Below are positions 10,396-23,099 of a stretch of DNA of 64,000 nucleotides, piece by piece. The notes below the pieces were generated by a model. It searched no databases. It worked only from the letters and a program-made list of their open reading frames with translations, and was not told the origin of the DNA. The first letter of the stretch is position 1, and each line of letters starts with the position of its first letter. Source of the stretch: Fulvia fulva (taxonomy: Eukaryota; Ascomycota; Dothideomycetes; Mycosphaerellales; Mycosphaerellaceae); NCBI RefSeq assembly GCF_020509005.1, contig NC_063022.1, positions 806,001 through 870,000 on the forward strand, given 5' to 3'. The translations under genes and the position numbers were made by a program.

Positions 10396-13300
10396 TTAAA
10401 CACTTTTCCAAGCTTAGCCTTAAACTACTAAACATCTAACAGCTTCGGAGCTATAATAGGTATGTCATCTATATAGGTAAGGACTATAAGGTCTCTATCC
10501 GTATAGATAAGTAGGTATAGATCTACCTAGGACTAGGTAAATCTAATCTTCTCTAGCTTCGTAACACAGAGCTTGTTCTAGTCTCTAGCTGCTTGCTTAA
10601 GCCTATAAAGGCTTCGTAGGACCTTAAACACTATGTTTAGAGGTGCTTCAACTCCTAGGGGTAGGATTATATAGATGTCTTTAAGAAGGCTACTTTAGGT
10701 AAAAGCATTATTCATATCTACTAGGTGTATCTCGAGATCTCTCTTACACACTACTACTATAAATACTCGGAGAGTATTATGTCTAATAGTAGGTATAAAG
10801 GTCTCTTCGAAGTCAACCCTATATTTCTATAAAACCCCTCTTATAACTGGTCTTGCCTTAAACTTCTTAATAGCTCTACTAATCATTCTTTTCACATTAA
10901 AGACCTACCTAGAAGTAATTAGATTCGTACCCTTTAGCGGTACAACTGCTTCCTAGGTGTTGTTACTTACTAAGGCAATAAGTTCGTTCTCGATTGCCTC
11001 TCTCTATATATGTCCCTATTTAGGGTCTCCTACGGCTGCCTTATAGGACTTTAGGATTAGTACTTCCTACTAATAGGCTATAGCCTACCTAATAGCAGCA
11101 AATGTATATTCTTCTACGTCGTTTAGAATCTCCTCTACCTAGCTTATTATAGGGTCTAGATAGAACATCTAGGCGATAAGAGCCTTATAGTGTTTAGCCT
11201 TATGCTCTTCAGAGTTATTATCTCCGTCCCCCCTTAACCTCTTGTTACCTACAACCTAAGGTGGCGCTAGGTGTTCGGATAGGTCGAACTAAACGACATC
11301 TTCTTTTTCTTTTATTAGAGTACCCTAATCTCTAAACTTCTGGTATTCCCTAATGTCCTTTAGGGGAGGGGGAGTTGTACAAACAGCGGTTACTATAGTG
11401 TTAATGACTTAGGTAGGTTCTATATAGATCTACCGTTATCGGCCTTCGACAGTGTTAAAACCGCCTTAATATTTTCTCCTAGCCTTTATAACGGTGTCTC
11501 TAATAATCTCCTATCGGAAAATTTCGCCCTAAAGGGCTTCCTCCTAATAGAATTGCGCTATGGCGCTCGACTCGGCTAGTTAGTAAAGGTGATACTAAGA
11601 TCTATATCTCCCCCCTTCTTATTCTTAAACTAGTCGACGTGACTATACGCTTTTATTGCTCTTATATCGGGATCCTAGAACAGCTATTGTTTTGTAGTGT
11701 TTTCTGAGTAGCCTATAAACACGGCTTCTTTTCCTCGGTTTATTAACTTGTCTCTCCTCAAGCCTTAAGGTTAGGCTCTTAGGTCTATATAGACTATAGC
11801 TTTGCATCCCTAGACGCGGAAATAGTCGACTAACGGTACTTGGCTAGTAAAGGCTTCTTCTAGTAAAAGAGCAATACTATTAATAATCGGACTATTAGGC
11901 AGTCTGTTTCTGATCATAGTCTATCCTTATAAAGCTTCTAGCCAGAACTCAACTAGTATACTAGAGTCTTTAAGCATAGCTCGGACTATATTCTTAGAGG
12001 CTTGAATTGACCTTTCTATAGGTCTATTTCAAAGAGAGTTATAGGCATCAGTTATGTCTATCTAAGTGCCAAACTCCTTCTCCTACTCTTTTAGTAAGGC
12101 GAGAATTTCCTTTATACTATCACTACGGATCGTAGATAGAAAGCACCTTGACTACCGTTCTGCCTAGACCTTCTAATCCCGTAGGGCTGTAGGAGCGTCG
12201 CTCCTGGCCTTCAAAGGGATTACCCACTTCTTCCTAGAGAAGTTGTCTATAATCTCAAGCTAATATTTGTATCCTAGCCTAGAGACTACGCCCTAAAAAG
12301 GCCTACAGATGTCAATAGAGATGAGGGCTAGCCTCTCCCCTTTCCTCTCTATAGCAGGTCCTTTGAACTTCCTTATGTTTATAAGGGAGCAGACCTTACA
12401 ATTCTGGTGTTCAGAAGGAACAGGAATAGGATCTTTCTTGTTAGTAACTATATATAGGTTTCTTAGTAGTCCCTTACTAAGGTGTGCATATCTTCTATAC
12501 TATAGCTCCTACTAATCTTCGGACTTAGTGTTAGCTATAGCGGTACCGTCACGTTCTTAAGAGAGTATACTAGTATACTATAGCTTAAGAGTTTCCGAGA
12601 TCGAGTAGATAAACGGTACTCCTCCTCGAAGTTTGGTCTAGACAATGGGATTACTAGATAAGGATTTTAGGGTGAAACTAGGTGGTTAGATAGCAAACTA
12701 TTGGCTGAACTAATTCCACGAAACAAGACTGACTCTAAGGCTAGGAACAAACAGGACATTTTCTAAGACAATTTGCTTTCTAGAAGGACTACCTATTACT
12801 ACACTTCCTATATATATAGCTTGTAGATAGCTACCCCTAACCTTGATCCACTTCCTCTTTTAAAGAGGCTTTAGTGTCCTAAATAGTAAATCTTGGTCAG
12901 TTATATATAATGATGTATAAGAGTCAAGTAACTACTCGGACGAGGGGTACTTGCCTTTAGCTTCTATAGTAGAATAGGTAACCTCATTAACATCATTATC
13001 TTCTAATAGTATCTCAGGGTCTAATACGTCTTCCTAGGTCGTATAGGCCCTTATAGGCTTACTAGAGGAGGCCTTTAGCTTGCGGCTCTCCTTTATCTAC
13101 TTTGTAAGGTCCGTTATTACCTTAAGGACATTACGAAGGTTTAGTAATAATGACCTCCTACGAGGTAGTGACGGTTGTCTCTTAGTAGGGTAGGTAACCC
13201 TAGCTAGTTTGTCCTTGTTCCTAACAGCCTACTAAGCTATAGAAAGGTGTGGGTACTTGCTTATAAGATAGTTACTACCGTAGAGATAGTACGTAAGCTT

Positions 13301-13990
13301 GCCCTAGAAACCCTTCTTAGCGAACATAGCTGTTCCTTAATAAATCATTGATTCTTACTTCTCCCTAAGAATTACAAGAATGTCTTGTAGTAAGAGATTT
13401 ACCTAGGTATCAATTGCATCGCGAATTGAGCCAAATGAGTCTAGTAGAGCTACTAAGAGTTACTAGATCTTTCTGTCCTTAGTCTTGATGTCTTAGAACT
13501 AAGGCGAGATTGAAACAGCCCTCCTTATAATTAAGCTAAGCTCCTACTAGGCGTTATCTATTGACTGGTCCTCTGTTATCACGAAATTAGTGTATTGCTA
13601 AAGCAAACTTCTTCTAGTAGCGAGAAGTCTTCTCTTATATTTAGCTTTAGCCTATTCCTATAACTCCTTCGTATACCGGATCTCGTATATTATCTCTTAG
13701 TCATCTATCGACAGACAGATATACATCTTATATAGGGCCGTTATATTGTGCCGTCTATACGATGCCTTCCTTATCGCTTAATCCAAAGGAAGGGATGACT
13801 CCGATAATGTAGAGGGTGTCGCTATAGATAGGGTTATAGCGGGAATGTCCGTAATAATGTCTTCGAGGACCTAGTTAACCTACTTTAATACTAGGTGTAT
13901 TCTTATTAGCTTGAACTATGTTTCGTAGTTCTCTCTTATTAGAATAGGTACTGCTCTCTTTCTTATAAACCTAGTCTCGTTCTCTATTTT
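10396..13990 (-). pseudogene. Gag-protease-integrase-RT of Copia-B, RIP-destroyed
   Basis: Leftward order: Gag core (about 13900-13350); zinc knuckle at about 13308-13270 in which all ligands are Tyr but the spacing is that of CX2CX3HX4C; protease motif L-L-D-S-Y at about 12935-12920 (Copia-A has DSC); integrase HHCC region near 12500-12400 and core near 12330-12000; RT from about 11050, with the catalytic box reading Y-I-D-D near 10470-10459. At 11950-11948 the codon is GAG (Glu), matching the position where Copia-A has UAA. Almost all stops are TAG/TAA from Trp or Gln. The polyprotein ends about 65 bp beyond the RT catalytic box, where Copia-A copy 1 begins. Confidence 0.8.
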
Positions 13991-14516
13991 TTTATAAGTT
14001 AAGGGACAGGTTAGCTACCCTTAGGTAAAAGGATGTATTCGGTCGTACGCGATCGGATCGAAATAGGATAAAACGAACGCGAGGTTAATAGCGGAGAGGA
14101 TAGCTATTCGCCGGGAAGAGGAGGAAAGTCGGTCGGTAAGGATCGTGTTTCTAAGGCACTGTCTCGTATTAGTACTAAGACACTATAGCGTAACTCTCTT
14201 AGTAGAGGGGGTTTCTAAGACACTACGGCTCTCTTAGAATGAACAGTTAGTCGATACGAACGCGATGTCAGGAGAGCGACTCTTCTTAGTAAGCTCGCCT
14301 ACTTGTCTAAGGTATTAGTATAGGCTCCCTGACTCGGAGTCTAATAGTGCCTTACTAGGCTCTTTCACGTCTTATATACACCTATAGCACGGCTATAGCT
14401 TCCTATATAAGGCGGGTGCGGCCTCTAGTCTGCCTTCCTTTTGTTCTAAAGAGGAATAACTCTAATACGACTTTGTCGAGGGTAAAACACCGAGTTGCTA
14501 ACTCGGGCTTATAACC
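13991..14516 (-). other. 5' leader of Copia-B with primer-binding site
   Basis: Non-coding stretch between Gag and the LTR. The plus strand at 14505-14516 reads gggcttataacc, the initiator tRNA-Met anticodon-arm match of Copia-A with one RIP change (ctcat to cttat). Three partial repeats of ctaagacacta occur at about 14150-14230. No gene is seen. Confidence 0.6.
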
Positions 14517-14750
14517 TATTAAATAGGTATAAGTTACGTAGTAGTAGAAGACGGCGGATTATACGAAAGACGAAGAAGGACCTAATAGGATAGCGTGTAT
14601 CTATATATAGTATCGCCGGTATTAGTATAGGTAGATACTAGGTATCCGGATGTTTGCTAGCCTATAGGCTAGTAAACCCTAGTTACGTGATCTAGTCACA
14701 TGACACACCTACACCTATATGCTTGTTCTACGGCCTATATGTTCTTAATA
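14517..14750 (-). repeat. 5' LTR of Copia-B (234 bp)
   Basis: In element orientation it begins TATTAAGAAC (from TGTTAAG...) and ends CTATTTAATA (from ...TTTAACA). It is related over most of its length to the solo LTR at 23100-23317, for example the shared segment around the tcgtctttcg region. RIP has changed TG...CA ends to TA...TA. Confidence 0.8.
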
Positions 14751-16445
14751 GGTTATATAATAAGACGTTCAGCTCTACCCCTCCTACTATAAAGCTCGCT
14801 ACTTCTCTAGTAAAGGGCTCTAGTCTATACCGTACTTATATCTACTTCTTCTTCTTACGGTAGTTTAGGGATTATACTATTATCGATGTCTTATTCTATA
14901 GATAGTAACTAAAGTAGTAATCCGATCTAAATACCACCTCGCCTATCTCCTAGAAGATGTTTAGGTTATACGCTATAAGCTACGGTAGGCTAAAGACAAT
15001 GTCGTATTCGAGGTCGGTAACGTAGTATAACATTTACTCGTAATAATTGCCGATAACTACGTCTATAAGGGCCGCGTATATAATCTACCGCGTAGTGGCC
15101 GTTCTATCTCCTAGTATTAGTCGTCGGCTCTACGTTAAAGGGATTAGGGGTATTATATATTTACGTATAAATTTCTAGTTAAGAAAGAGAGAGGTAGAAG
15201 TAGAATCTATAAGGCCTCGAGCCTTTCTATATTATATTGTTACGGGTAACACTATATAAGGGTATATAGCTAGCTATTACTTATCTAGTACGTATACCGA
15301 TATCTTAAGCTCCTTACTATAGTCTATTACCGTCTCTTATATTCCGTATCTCTTAATCTTATACTCTTTCTATCCTAGGAAGTTCGGGTAACCGCTATCT
15401 ACTACGCTTAGGTAGCGGTCGTACTATTTCTCTACTACGGATCGGCGGCTAGGGAACTGAGGTTTACGTTTAGATTCGGCGTAGTATTACGTAGACGCGG
15501 TAGGCGATAGTCGCTATTGTACCTATATATTAGGTATTTAGGGTTAGTCGATACGTAAGAACCTATACGGTAGTAGTAGTACTTACCCTACTTCTTAAGG
15601 TCTTCGCGCTACTTACGGTTAAGCGTAGGTAGGTTCTATAGATATGTTAGTAGATCCTCCTTCTTCTTAGTACTAGCGTACTATAGTAGGCGCTATACTA
15701 AGGTACCTACTATACCGGTAGCGGTACTAGTAACTACGTTACCGTTATTCTAGTTATTCTAGCCGCTATTACCGTTCGAGTTGCTATTACTACGGGGGCG
15801 CTCCTTCTACGGATATAGTCGATCTATCTTATAGAAGCTCTCGTCTAGTACGGTATACTCCTTAATAACGTCTTATATACTATCTAGGCGGCGGTCGACT
15901 TCGCGGTCGCCGAAGGTCTTAATAAAGTACTTACGGTTTAGTCGGTTACGGAATAGTATAAGCTCGGTCTTATCGGTCTATAACATCTAGGCGCGCAACT
16001 TCGAGTAGCGGGTATAGAAGGCTATAAAGGTTTCGCCTTGTTCTTACTTATAGGTAGTAATATTAACTATAGCCTTAGTTCCTTTATTACGTATACTATA
16101 TTAGCGTGTTATCTAATCTAATAACTCTTCTCTAGTCTTAAACTCGTTAAAGGACTACTGTCTAGGCATAGGGATCCTCGGCTTAATACTTCGCTAAGGA
16201 TTACCTTACGTCTACCTATATACGAAGCGTAGACTATCTACCTTAGTACGTAAGGTTACTATAGTTAGCTTTAGGAGAACACTACTATACTAGCTGTCGA
16301 AATTAGGGTCGTTATCGTTCTTAAAGTACTTAGGGTTAGGTATACCCTTACCGATCTCTATACCGCGAGTAAGGGTACGGTCAATAGTAAAGAGACGTTC
16401 TAGAAGGTTAACTAGTAGTGTCTAGGTATAGGTATTACGTATTCT
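14751..16445 (-). pseudogene. Gypsy family Y fragment: Gag and protease, RIP-destroyed
   Basis: About 14760-15280 aligns with 35735-36240 of the larger Y element and holds the protease. The protease motif reads L-I-D-S-T-S-T-S-L-F near 15205-15165, and the segment before RT follows. About 15280-16440 extends upstream into Gag, which the other Y copy lacks. Both ends are cut: the left by the Copia-B LTR, the right by Gypsy-2. CpA and TpG are almost absent and TAG codons interrupt every frame. The Gag call for the right half rests on position upstream of the protease and on charged coding-like composition, not on a clear motif. Confidence 0.6.
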
Positions 16446-16964
16446 TGTTATAGTCTCCCTATAGAGTATATAGAATGTAGGGACAGAAGAGCCTTAGAGT
16501 GCTTAGAAGTCGTTAAGAAGTGAAAGTCTAGCTTAGTATATAAGCGCTAAGAATTATATACCCCGTAATATTTACTACGGGACCTAGCCCTCTAAATTCA
16601 CTACTCTACTAAACCTTAATAGATTTACTTCGGCTCGTAACTATATAACTTACGGCGCTCCTGCGAGTACCCGCGACTACGCTAGACCCTAGAAGAAGCA
16701 CGTAGAAGACTCGGAACGTAGGGCAGGTTAGAATAAGGTTTTGAGTAAAGCTACTAAGCGCGGCTTCGTACGGGTTAGCCCTATTAATACGGGGACACGT
16801 ACTCGCGAGGGTCGCGTATAAATATCTAGCCTTCCCTAGGCCTCTCTTACTTTCTTTATCTTTCGTTTTGTGTAGTAATTATACTATACCCTTTATACCT
16901 ACACTTCGTACCTATATTCTCGCTTTTACTCTTATATCTTATAGGCTAGGCTCTCGCCCTAACA
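16446..16964 (+). repeat. 5' LTR of Gypsy-2 (519 bp)
   Basis: Begins tgttatagtctcc and ends ccctaaca. It aligns end to end with 22216-22734 and, inverted, with 3544-4062. Confidence 0.93.
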
Positions 16965-17019
16965 TTACGAAAGACTAATAAACCGTCAACCACTCGAGTT
17001 ATCCTTATAGGTAACTACG

Positions 17020-18235
17020 CTACCGATAGAGGTATTAACCTCGACAACTAAGACACTCTATTCTACTTTAGTAAGTAGGCTAATATCCCCGTCTCGAACG
17101 CCGCTACCTTTAGTACCTAGGTAAACGCTAACCCCGATACCGCCTACGCTCTTAATTAACCGTACCGTCTCCTCTTTCCGCGAGACCGCCTAGTAGGTCG
17201 AGCAAGTAAACAACTAAGTAACATACCTTTAAGGTATTATAAACACCTTCTAGAACCTCGTACTATACGCCGACGATAACCGCCGCTAGTACTTCTCTAA
17301 GAAGGTTAATAACCTAGACGAGTTCGACGGTAATAAGAGCAAGTTCGAGGCATTTAAGACATAGCTCACTATTAAGCTATTAGCTAACACCGACCACTTT
17401 CCGTAAGAGAAGGACAAGGTTATATACGTCTTCTCCCTCCTTCGGGAAGACGCCGCGGCTTAGGTATAACACTATATCGATAACGCTACGTAGACTATCG
17501 GCTACCCGGACGTCCTTACCTTAATATAGGACCTCTATACTACCTTTAGTGATCTAGACCGTAGAGCTACCGCCTAGAACGCTATCTATAACCTCCTCTA
17601 GAAGAATAAGAGCTTCGCCGAGTACCTCGCGGCCTTTAACCGCGATATCGGGTTGACCGGCTAAAACGAAGAGACTAAGAAGAGTACTCTCCGCCGTAGC
17701 TTATTAGTAGAGCTTCTTCGAGCTCTCGAGGATAAGGACGTCGGTACTATAAGCTTCCGTAAGCTCGTCGAGACCTACTAGCGCCTCGACTCTAATATAA
17801 AACATACCGCCTCTCTCCTCGCTTCCCGTTCTTTAGGTCGTTAGCCTCGTAGTCCCGGAAGCTACTTCGCTACTCTACTAGGCGCCGCCGCTCCTACGGC
17901 TCTCCCTCCCGTCTCTATAGGTAATACTATAGATCTTAGCGCTAGTACCGCCGTCCCTCGAGTCTAGGGCCTCGTTAACGGTAAGCTTACTTCCGAAGAG
18001 AAGCTTCGCCGTCGCTAGGCCGGACTCTATACCTACTACGGCGGTCTAGGCTATATCGTAGTTAACTGTCCGTAGCTCGCTATCCGTAACGCCCGTAACC
18101 CGGTTCGCGGCGCTATCGGTACTATCGAGCCTACTCCTACTACTCCCGCTAAGTAGGAAAAAGCCTAGGTCTTTCTTATCGACGAGGTAAAGACTAAGAA
18201 TAACGTTTACCGAAAGTAAAGAGAGGAAAGAAATT
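17020..18235 (+). pseudogene. Gag of Gypsy-2, RIP-destroyed
   Basis: Collinear with Gypsy-1 Gag (3500-2250). The knuckle at about 18026-18070 reads Y-T-Y-Y-G-G-L-G-Y-I-V-V-N-C: two Cys and the His have become Tyr, leaving one ligand. TAG codons replace former Trp/Gln throughout. Comparison with Gypsy-1 shows directly which TAG codons arose from CAG or TGG. It cannot be functional. Confidence 0.8.
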
Positions 18236-18239
18236 AAGG

Positions 18240-21200
18240 ATCAATATAGTATAGCTAGACCTATACGACGAGACGGGTAAGGAATACGCTTATAAACCGT
18301 TTGTTACGAATATAAATATCGGCTTAAAGAAACTCTCTTCTTCTAATCTCACTCTTATAGACACTAGCGTACTAAGCGAGTCTTTTATAGACTATAAACT
18401 CGCGACCTCTCTTAACCTCGAACCCTAGGAACTAAAGTACCCTCGTACCCTTAAACTCTTTAACGGCACGGAGACTACTACTAGTAAGATTACTTATATT
18501 ATATACATGTTAATCACTCTCGGAGGTAAGCGTATGTCGATCACTAGCTTCCTTACGTCCCTACCGTATTAGAAGTTTATCCTCGGCCTCCCCTAGTTTA
18601 GACGATACCGACCTATTATCGACTAGACTTCCCTTACTATTAGCTTCTCTCTAGAAGTTCCTCCGGTACCTCCGCCTTCTCCGCCGCCTTAGCGCGGTCC
18701 TAAGTATACTAAGATCTTCTAGGTAAACGCCGCTACCTTTACTACTACTACTAAGTAGCCTAAAGCTCAAGTCTTTGCCGCCTCTCTCCGCGATATCGAC
18801 ATCGCCCTCGAGAAGCTCGATAAGAAGCGTATACCTACCGACCCTACTACGAAGGTCCCTCCTTAGGCACACTATATCCTCTACGTATTCGATACTAAAG
18901 CCGTAGACGAGCTGCCTCCTTATCGCCCTTACGACTATAAGATTAAGCTAGAAGAAGGTGTAGAGATACCGTTCGGACCGCTATATTCTATATCCCGAGA
19001 AGAGCTTATCGTCCTTAAGAGATACCTCGAAGAGAATCTAAAGAAAGGGTTTATTTGAGCGAGCCGTTCTAGCGCTAGTAGTCCCGTTATATTCGTTAAG
19101 AAGCCCGGCGGTAGCCTACGCTTCTATATAGACTACTAAGGCTTAAACGCTATTATAAAGAAGAACCGCTACCTAATACCGTTGATTTAGGAGACGCTCG
19201 AACGCCTCTCTAAGGCTAAGTACTTTACTAGGCTCGATGTTATCGCTACGTTTAACAAGTTACGAATAGTAGAAGGATACGAGTATCTTATAGCCTTCCG
19301 TACTCGCTACGGGCTATTCGAGTCGCTCGTTATACCCTTCGGCGTTTATAACGGGCCTAGTACCTTCTAGAACTTTATTAACGACACCCTTTAGGAGTTC
19401 CTCGATCAGTTCTATACTACCTATATCGACGACATCCTAGTCTATAGCGAGACTAAGGAGGAGCACCGCGAGCACGTCTATAAGGTCCTTTAGAAGCTCG
19501 TAGACGCCGGCTTGTAGCTCGATATCGATAAGTACGAGTTTAAGAAGACCGAAGTCAAGTTCCTTAGTTTAATTATTACCGTAGACGGTATTAAGATAGA
19601 CTAAGAGAAGATCGACGCTATCGTCGAATAGGATGCTCCTACGAACGTTATAGAGGTCTAGGGTTTCCTAGGCTTTACTAACTTCTACCGCCGCTTTATC
19701 TACGTATTCTCGGGCGTAGTACGCCCTTTAACGAAGGTCACGCGTAAGGGTAAGAAGTTTGCCTAGACCGACGAATGCTAGGAGGCTTTTGACTTCCTTA
19801 AAGCGAAGTTTATTAAGAACCCGCTTCTATAGTACTTCGATTTCGAACTAGAGACCCGTATAGAGACTAACGTATCTAACGGCGTAGTAGGCGGTGTCCT
19901 ACTATAACGCCGCTCGCCTAAATCTCCCTAGTAACCTATTGCCTTCCTCTCTAAGAAGATGACCGCTACGGAGTATAACTACGAGATCTATAATAAGGAG
20001 CTTCTCGCTATCGTTAAAGCTTTTAAAGAGTAGCGCCCCGAGCTCGAAGGCTCTACTATACCTGTCTAAGTAAGCTCCGACTATAAGATCCTCGTCTACT
20101 TTATAAAGAGTAAGCTACTTAATCGTCGCTAGGCCCGCTAGAGCGAGTTCCTCTCCCGGTTCAACTTTATAATCTCGTATACGCCCGGTAAGGCTGATTC
20201 GATAGCCGACGCCCTTACCCGCCGCCCTAGTAACTCTCTAGTTGATCGAAGAGGGGGCTAGTAAATCGTAGAGTAACAAGTTATTAAAGAGTATAACCTC
20301 TCTTCCGAGCTTCGAGAGTACCTATCGAACGGCTAGCCTACGCTCGCCGCTTCCTTTACTACTCTCGTGCTCGCTCCTACCTACCTTAACGAGAGTGACG
20401 ATGAATCCGAGCCTAAAGAATACGCCTCGGACGCTTAGGACTTAAACGACGATAAAGAGGGCTTAGTAACGACCGACGGCTTATCCGAATTAGACTTTAA
20501 GGGATTTAATAATAAGGAGCAGCCCGAAGGCATTATAGTACAAGTACGAATAGCGTACGATGCCGATATAGACGCCTAAAAGTTAGTTTAGGCCCTTAAA
20601 TCTAGCGCGAGGACATTCCCGGGCTTCTCGCTATCCGAGTACGAGCTCTAGGAAGGTGTCGTCTACTTCCGTAAGAAGCTTTACGTACCGTAGCCCGAAG
20701 GCTCTAATATCCGAGCTAAGATTCTTTAAATCGTCTACGACTCCGCCTCTAGGGGTCACCTAGGCGTAGCTAAGACCTATAAGCTCCTCGCTAGGTATTA
20801 CTAGTGGCCGTATTCCTAGAAGGACGTCCGCCGCTACGTACTAAACTACGCTACTTACCGAAGAGCTAAAGCTAACCGCTACCGCCCCTACGGTCTCTTA
20901 TACCCTCTCCCGGCTCCTAATCGTCCGTAGAAGCACATTACTATAGACTTTATTACCGATCTTCCTTACGGTAAGACCTTTAGCGGCGTAAAAGTAAAGG
21001 CCCTTCTAGTAATCGTAGACCGTTACTCTAAGGACCGGTATATAATCTCGTACTAGAGTATAACCGTAAAGGAGACTACTCGCTTGTTCTACAAATTCGT
21101 CTAGCGCTTTTAAGGCCTCCCGGATAGTATCACCTCTAATAGAGGCTCCTAGTTCATCTCGTACTTCTAGAAGCGTCTATATACTATCCTAGGTATTAAG

Positions 21201-22060
21201 TATAACCTCTCGACTAGTTTTTAGCTATAGACCGACGGCTAGACCGAGATTACGAACGCTATCCTCGAGTAGGTCCTTCGTTACTTCGTCGACTACTACT
21301 AGAAGGATTAGCCTTAGTATATCCCTACGGTAGAGTTTACTACTCGTAACTAGGACTCGGAGACTACTAGCTACTCTCCCTTCTATACTACGAGAGGTTG
21401 CTACCCTCGTATAGGTATAGAACTAGAAGAGCCTCTCCCGCCTACTAAAGACGTAAACGAGTAAGTAGTAGACGAGTTCGCTACTATACTCTTATAGATC
21501 TATAAAGAAGTCTACGACGAGATAGTATACGTATAAGCAATCTACGAGGATTAAGCTAATCGTCGTCGCTAGCTAGCTCCTAACTACTAAGTAGGCAATA
21601 TAGTCTACCTTAACTCTAAGAATATTAAGACGGACCGCCCCTCTAAGAAGCTGAGCTAGTAGAACCTAGGTCCTTTTAAGATCACCGAGCGTATTAGTTT
21701 ATACGCCTACCGTCTAGCTCTTCCTATAATATAAAGATCTACGACGTCTTCTATCCCGTACGCCTTCGGCCGTCGGCTAAGGACCTATTCCCGAACTAAA
21801 ACTAAGACATACTAGGTCCTCCCGATAAAGTAGAAGTCGACGAGCCGGTTAACCTACCTTCTAACGACTATACCGTCCGTAAGGTCCGGGGAATCTGCTT
21901 AGAGCCTAACGACGTTAAAGGGCTACCGCCGATCAAGTATAAAGTCGAGTAGTAAGGTTGCCCTAAGTAGGATACCTTATAGGAACCTATCTAATATATT
22001 ATCTTTAATCGTTAAGCAATCGAAGAATACTACGCCCGCGTAGACGGCCTAGAGGTCAAT
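18240..22060 (+). pseudogene. Pol of Gypsy-2: protease, RT, RNase H, integrase, chromodomain-like tail
   Basis: Protease catalytic triplet at 18360-18368 now reads D-T-S (Gypsy-1 has DTG; GGC to AGC). RT spans about 18950-19620; its box Y-I-D-D at 19422-19433 is intact because it is written GAC-GAC. RNase H is at about 19800-20200. Integrase spans about 20690-21700, with the zinc-finger region G-H-L-G-V-A-K near 20755, the first catalytic Asp in T-I-D-F-I-T-D-L-P near 20940-20970 and the GSWF-like second block near 21145. About 21855-22040 resembles a chromodomain (D-Y-T-V-R-K-V-R-G start, then K-V-E-*-*-G-C-P with stops at aromatic positions), so the family is a chromovirus; such domains bind methylated histone H3. 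All domains are interrupted by TAG/TAA. Confidence 0.82.
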
Positions 22061-22215
22061 ATCGGTAGGCTTTTCGAATCTAAGCTCTTCGACGGGGCTT
22101 ACTAATAGTATATCGACTATAATACTAGGCCTAGGCCTAGTACTAAAGCTAAACATCCTCGATATATAGAACTACTACGGCTTCGTAGGAACTTAGCTTT
22201 ATTCGGGGGGGCTAC

Positions 22216-22734
22216 TATTATATTCTCCCTATAGAGTATATAGAAGGTAGGGATAGAAGAGTCTTAGAGTACTTAGAAGTCGTTAAGAAGTGAAAGTCTA
22301 GCTTAGTATATAAGCGCTAAGAATTATATACCCCGTAACATTTACTACGGGACCTAGCCCTCTAAATTCACTACTCTACTAAACCTTAATAGATTTACTT
22401 CGGCTCGTAACCGTATAACTTACGGTACTCCCGCGAGCACCCGCGACTACGCTAGACCCTAGAAGAAGCACGTAGAAGACTCGGAACGTAGGGTAGGTTA
22501 GAATAAGGTTTTGAGCAAAGCTACTAAGCGCGGCTTCGTACGGGTTAGCCCTATTAATACGGGGACACGTACTCGCGAGGGTCGCGTATAAGTATCTAGC
22601 CTTCCCTAGGCCTCTCTTACTTTCTTCGTCTTTCGTTTTATGTAGTAATTATACTATACCCTTTGTATCTACACTTCGTACCTATATTCTCGCTTTTACT
22701 CTTATATCTTATAGGCTAGGCTCTCGCCCTAATA
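22216..22734 (+). repeat. 3' LTR of Gypsy-2 (519 bp)
   Basis: Begins tattatattctcc (RIPed TG) and ends ccctaata (RIPed CA). It is preceded by the polypurine tract at 22205-22211. It differs from the 5' LTR by scattered substitutions, so the copy is old. Confidence 0.92.
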
Positions 22735-23099
22735 CTAGGAGCCCGCTAAGGAGTTAATAGATACTACTACCGCCTCTATCGCGGACTTCTACTATAACTA
22801 TCCTACGAAGGATAGGCTAGCTAGCTTTACGCCGCTACTAGGGTAGGTTCCTAATAAGGATATACCCGAAGACGTTATAATCGGCGAAGTAATAAACGCT
22901 TTAGCCGTAAACGCTTCGTTAGTAGTTACGACTAACCCGGTAACTATAGGTAGGCTACGTAAGTTATTCGCGTAGGTGCCTATAGCTCTTCCGGTAGTCA
23001 CGTATTACGAACCTAATACTAGTACTTATAATAGCCCGTAGGCGGCTACTTTAAGAAAGATAACCGTTAGTAGGTAAGTACCGGATATACGTTAATACG

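Larger units (their letters stand above)
10396..14750 (-). mobile_element. Copia-B, heavily RIPed Ty1/copia element (3' part missing)
   Basis: It runs right to left from its 5' LTR (14517-14750) through primer site, Gag, protease, integrase and into RT, where it stops abruptly at 10396 against Copia-A copy 1. RNase H and the 3' LTR are not found on the far side of Copia-A copy 1. Protein-level similarity to Copia-A is collinear (for example D-K-L-I-N-R-G-K-E-A-V-F-I-G-Y near 11755-11700), but DNA divergence is far beyond RIP, so it is a separate subfamily. CpA and TpG are nearly absent. Confidence 0.85.
16446..22734 (+). mobile_element. Gypsy-2, complete but heavily RIPed chromovirus
   Basis: Two 519-bp LTRs (16446-16964 and 22216-22734) flank Gag, protease, RT, RNase H, integrase and a chromodomain-like C-terminus. 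A G-rich polypurine tract (ggggggg, 22205-22211) precedes the 3' LTR. The flanking 5-mers do not match (attct left, ctagg right), and the neighbours belong to different elements (Y on the left, X on the right). An insertion followed by loss of one flank, or recombination between elements, is more likely than simple nesting. The whole element is nearly free of CpA/TpG. Confidence 0.93.

Noticed and set aside
22798..23001. 67-codon minus-strand open stretch
   Set aside because: It is antisense to the 3' part of gypsy X. The same region is present inverted at about 55.8-56.0 kb as element sequence.
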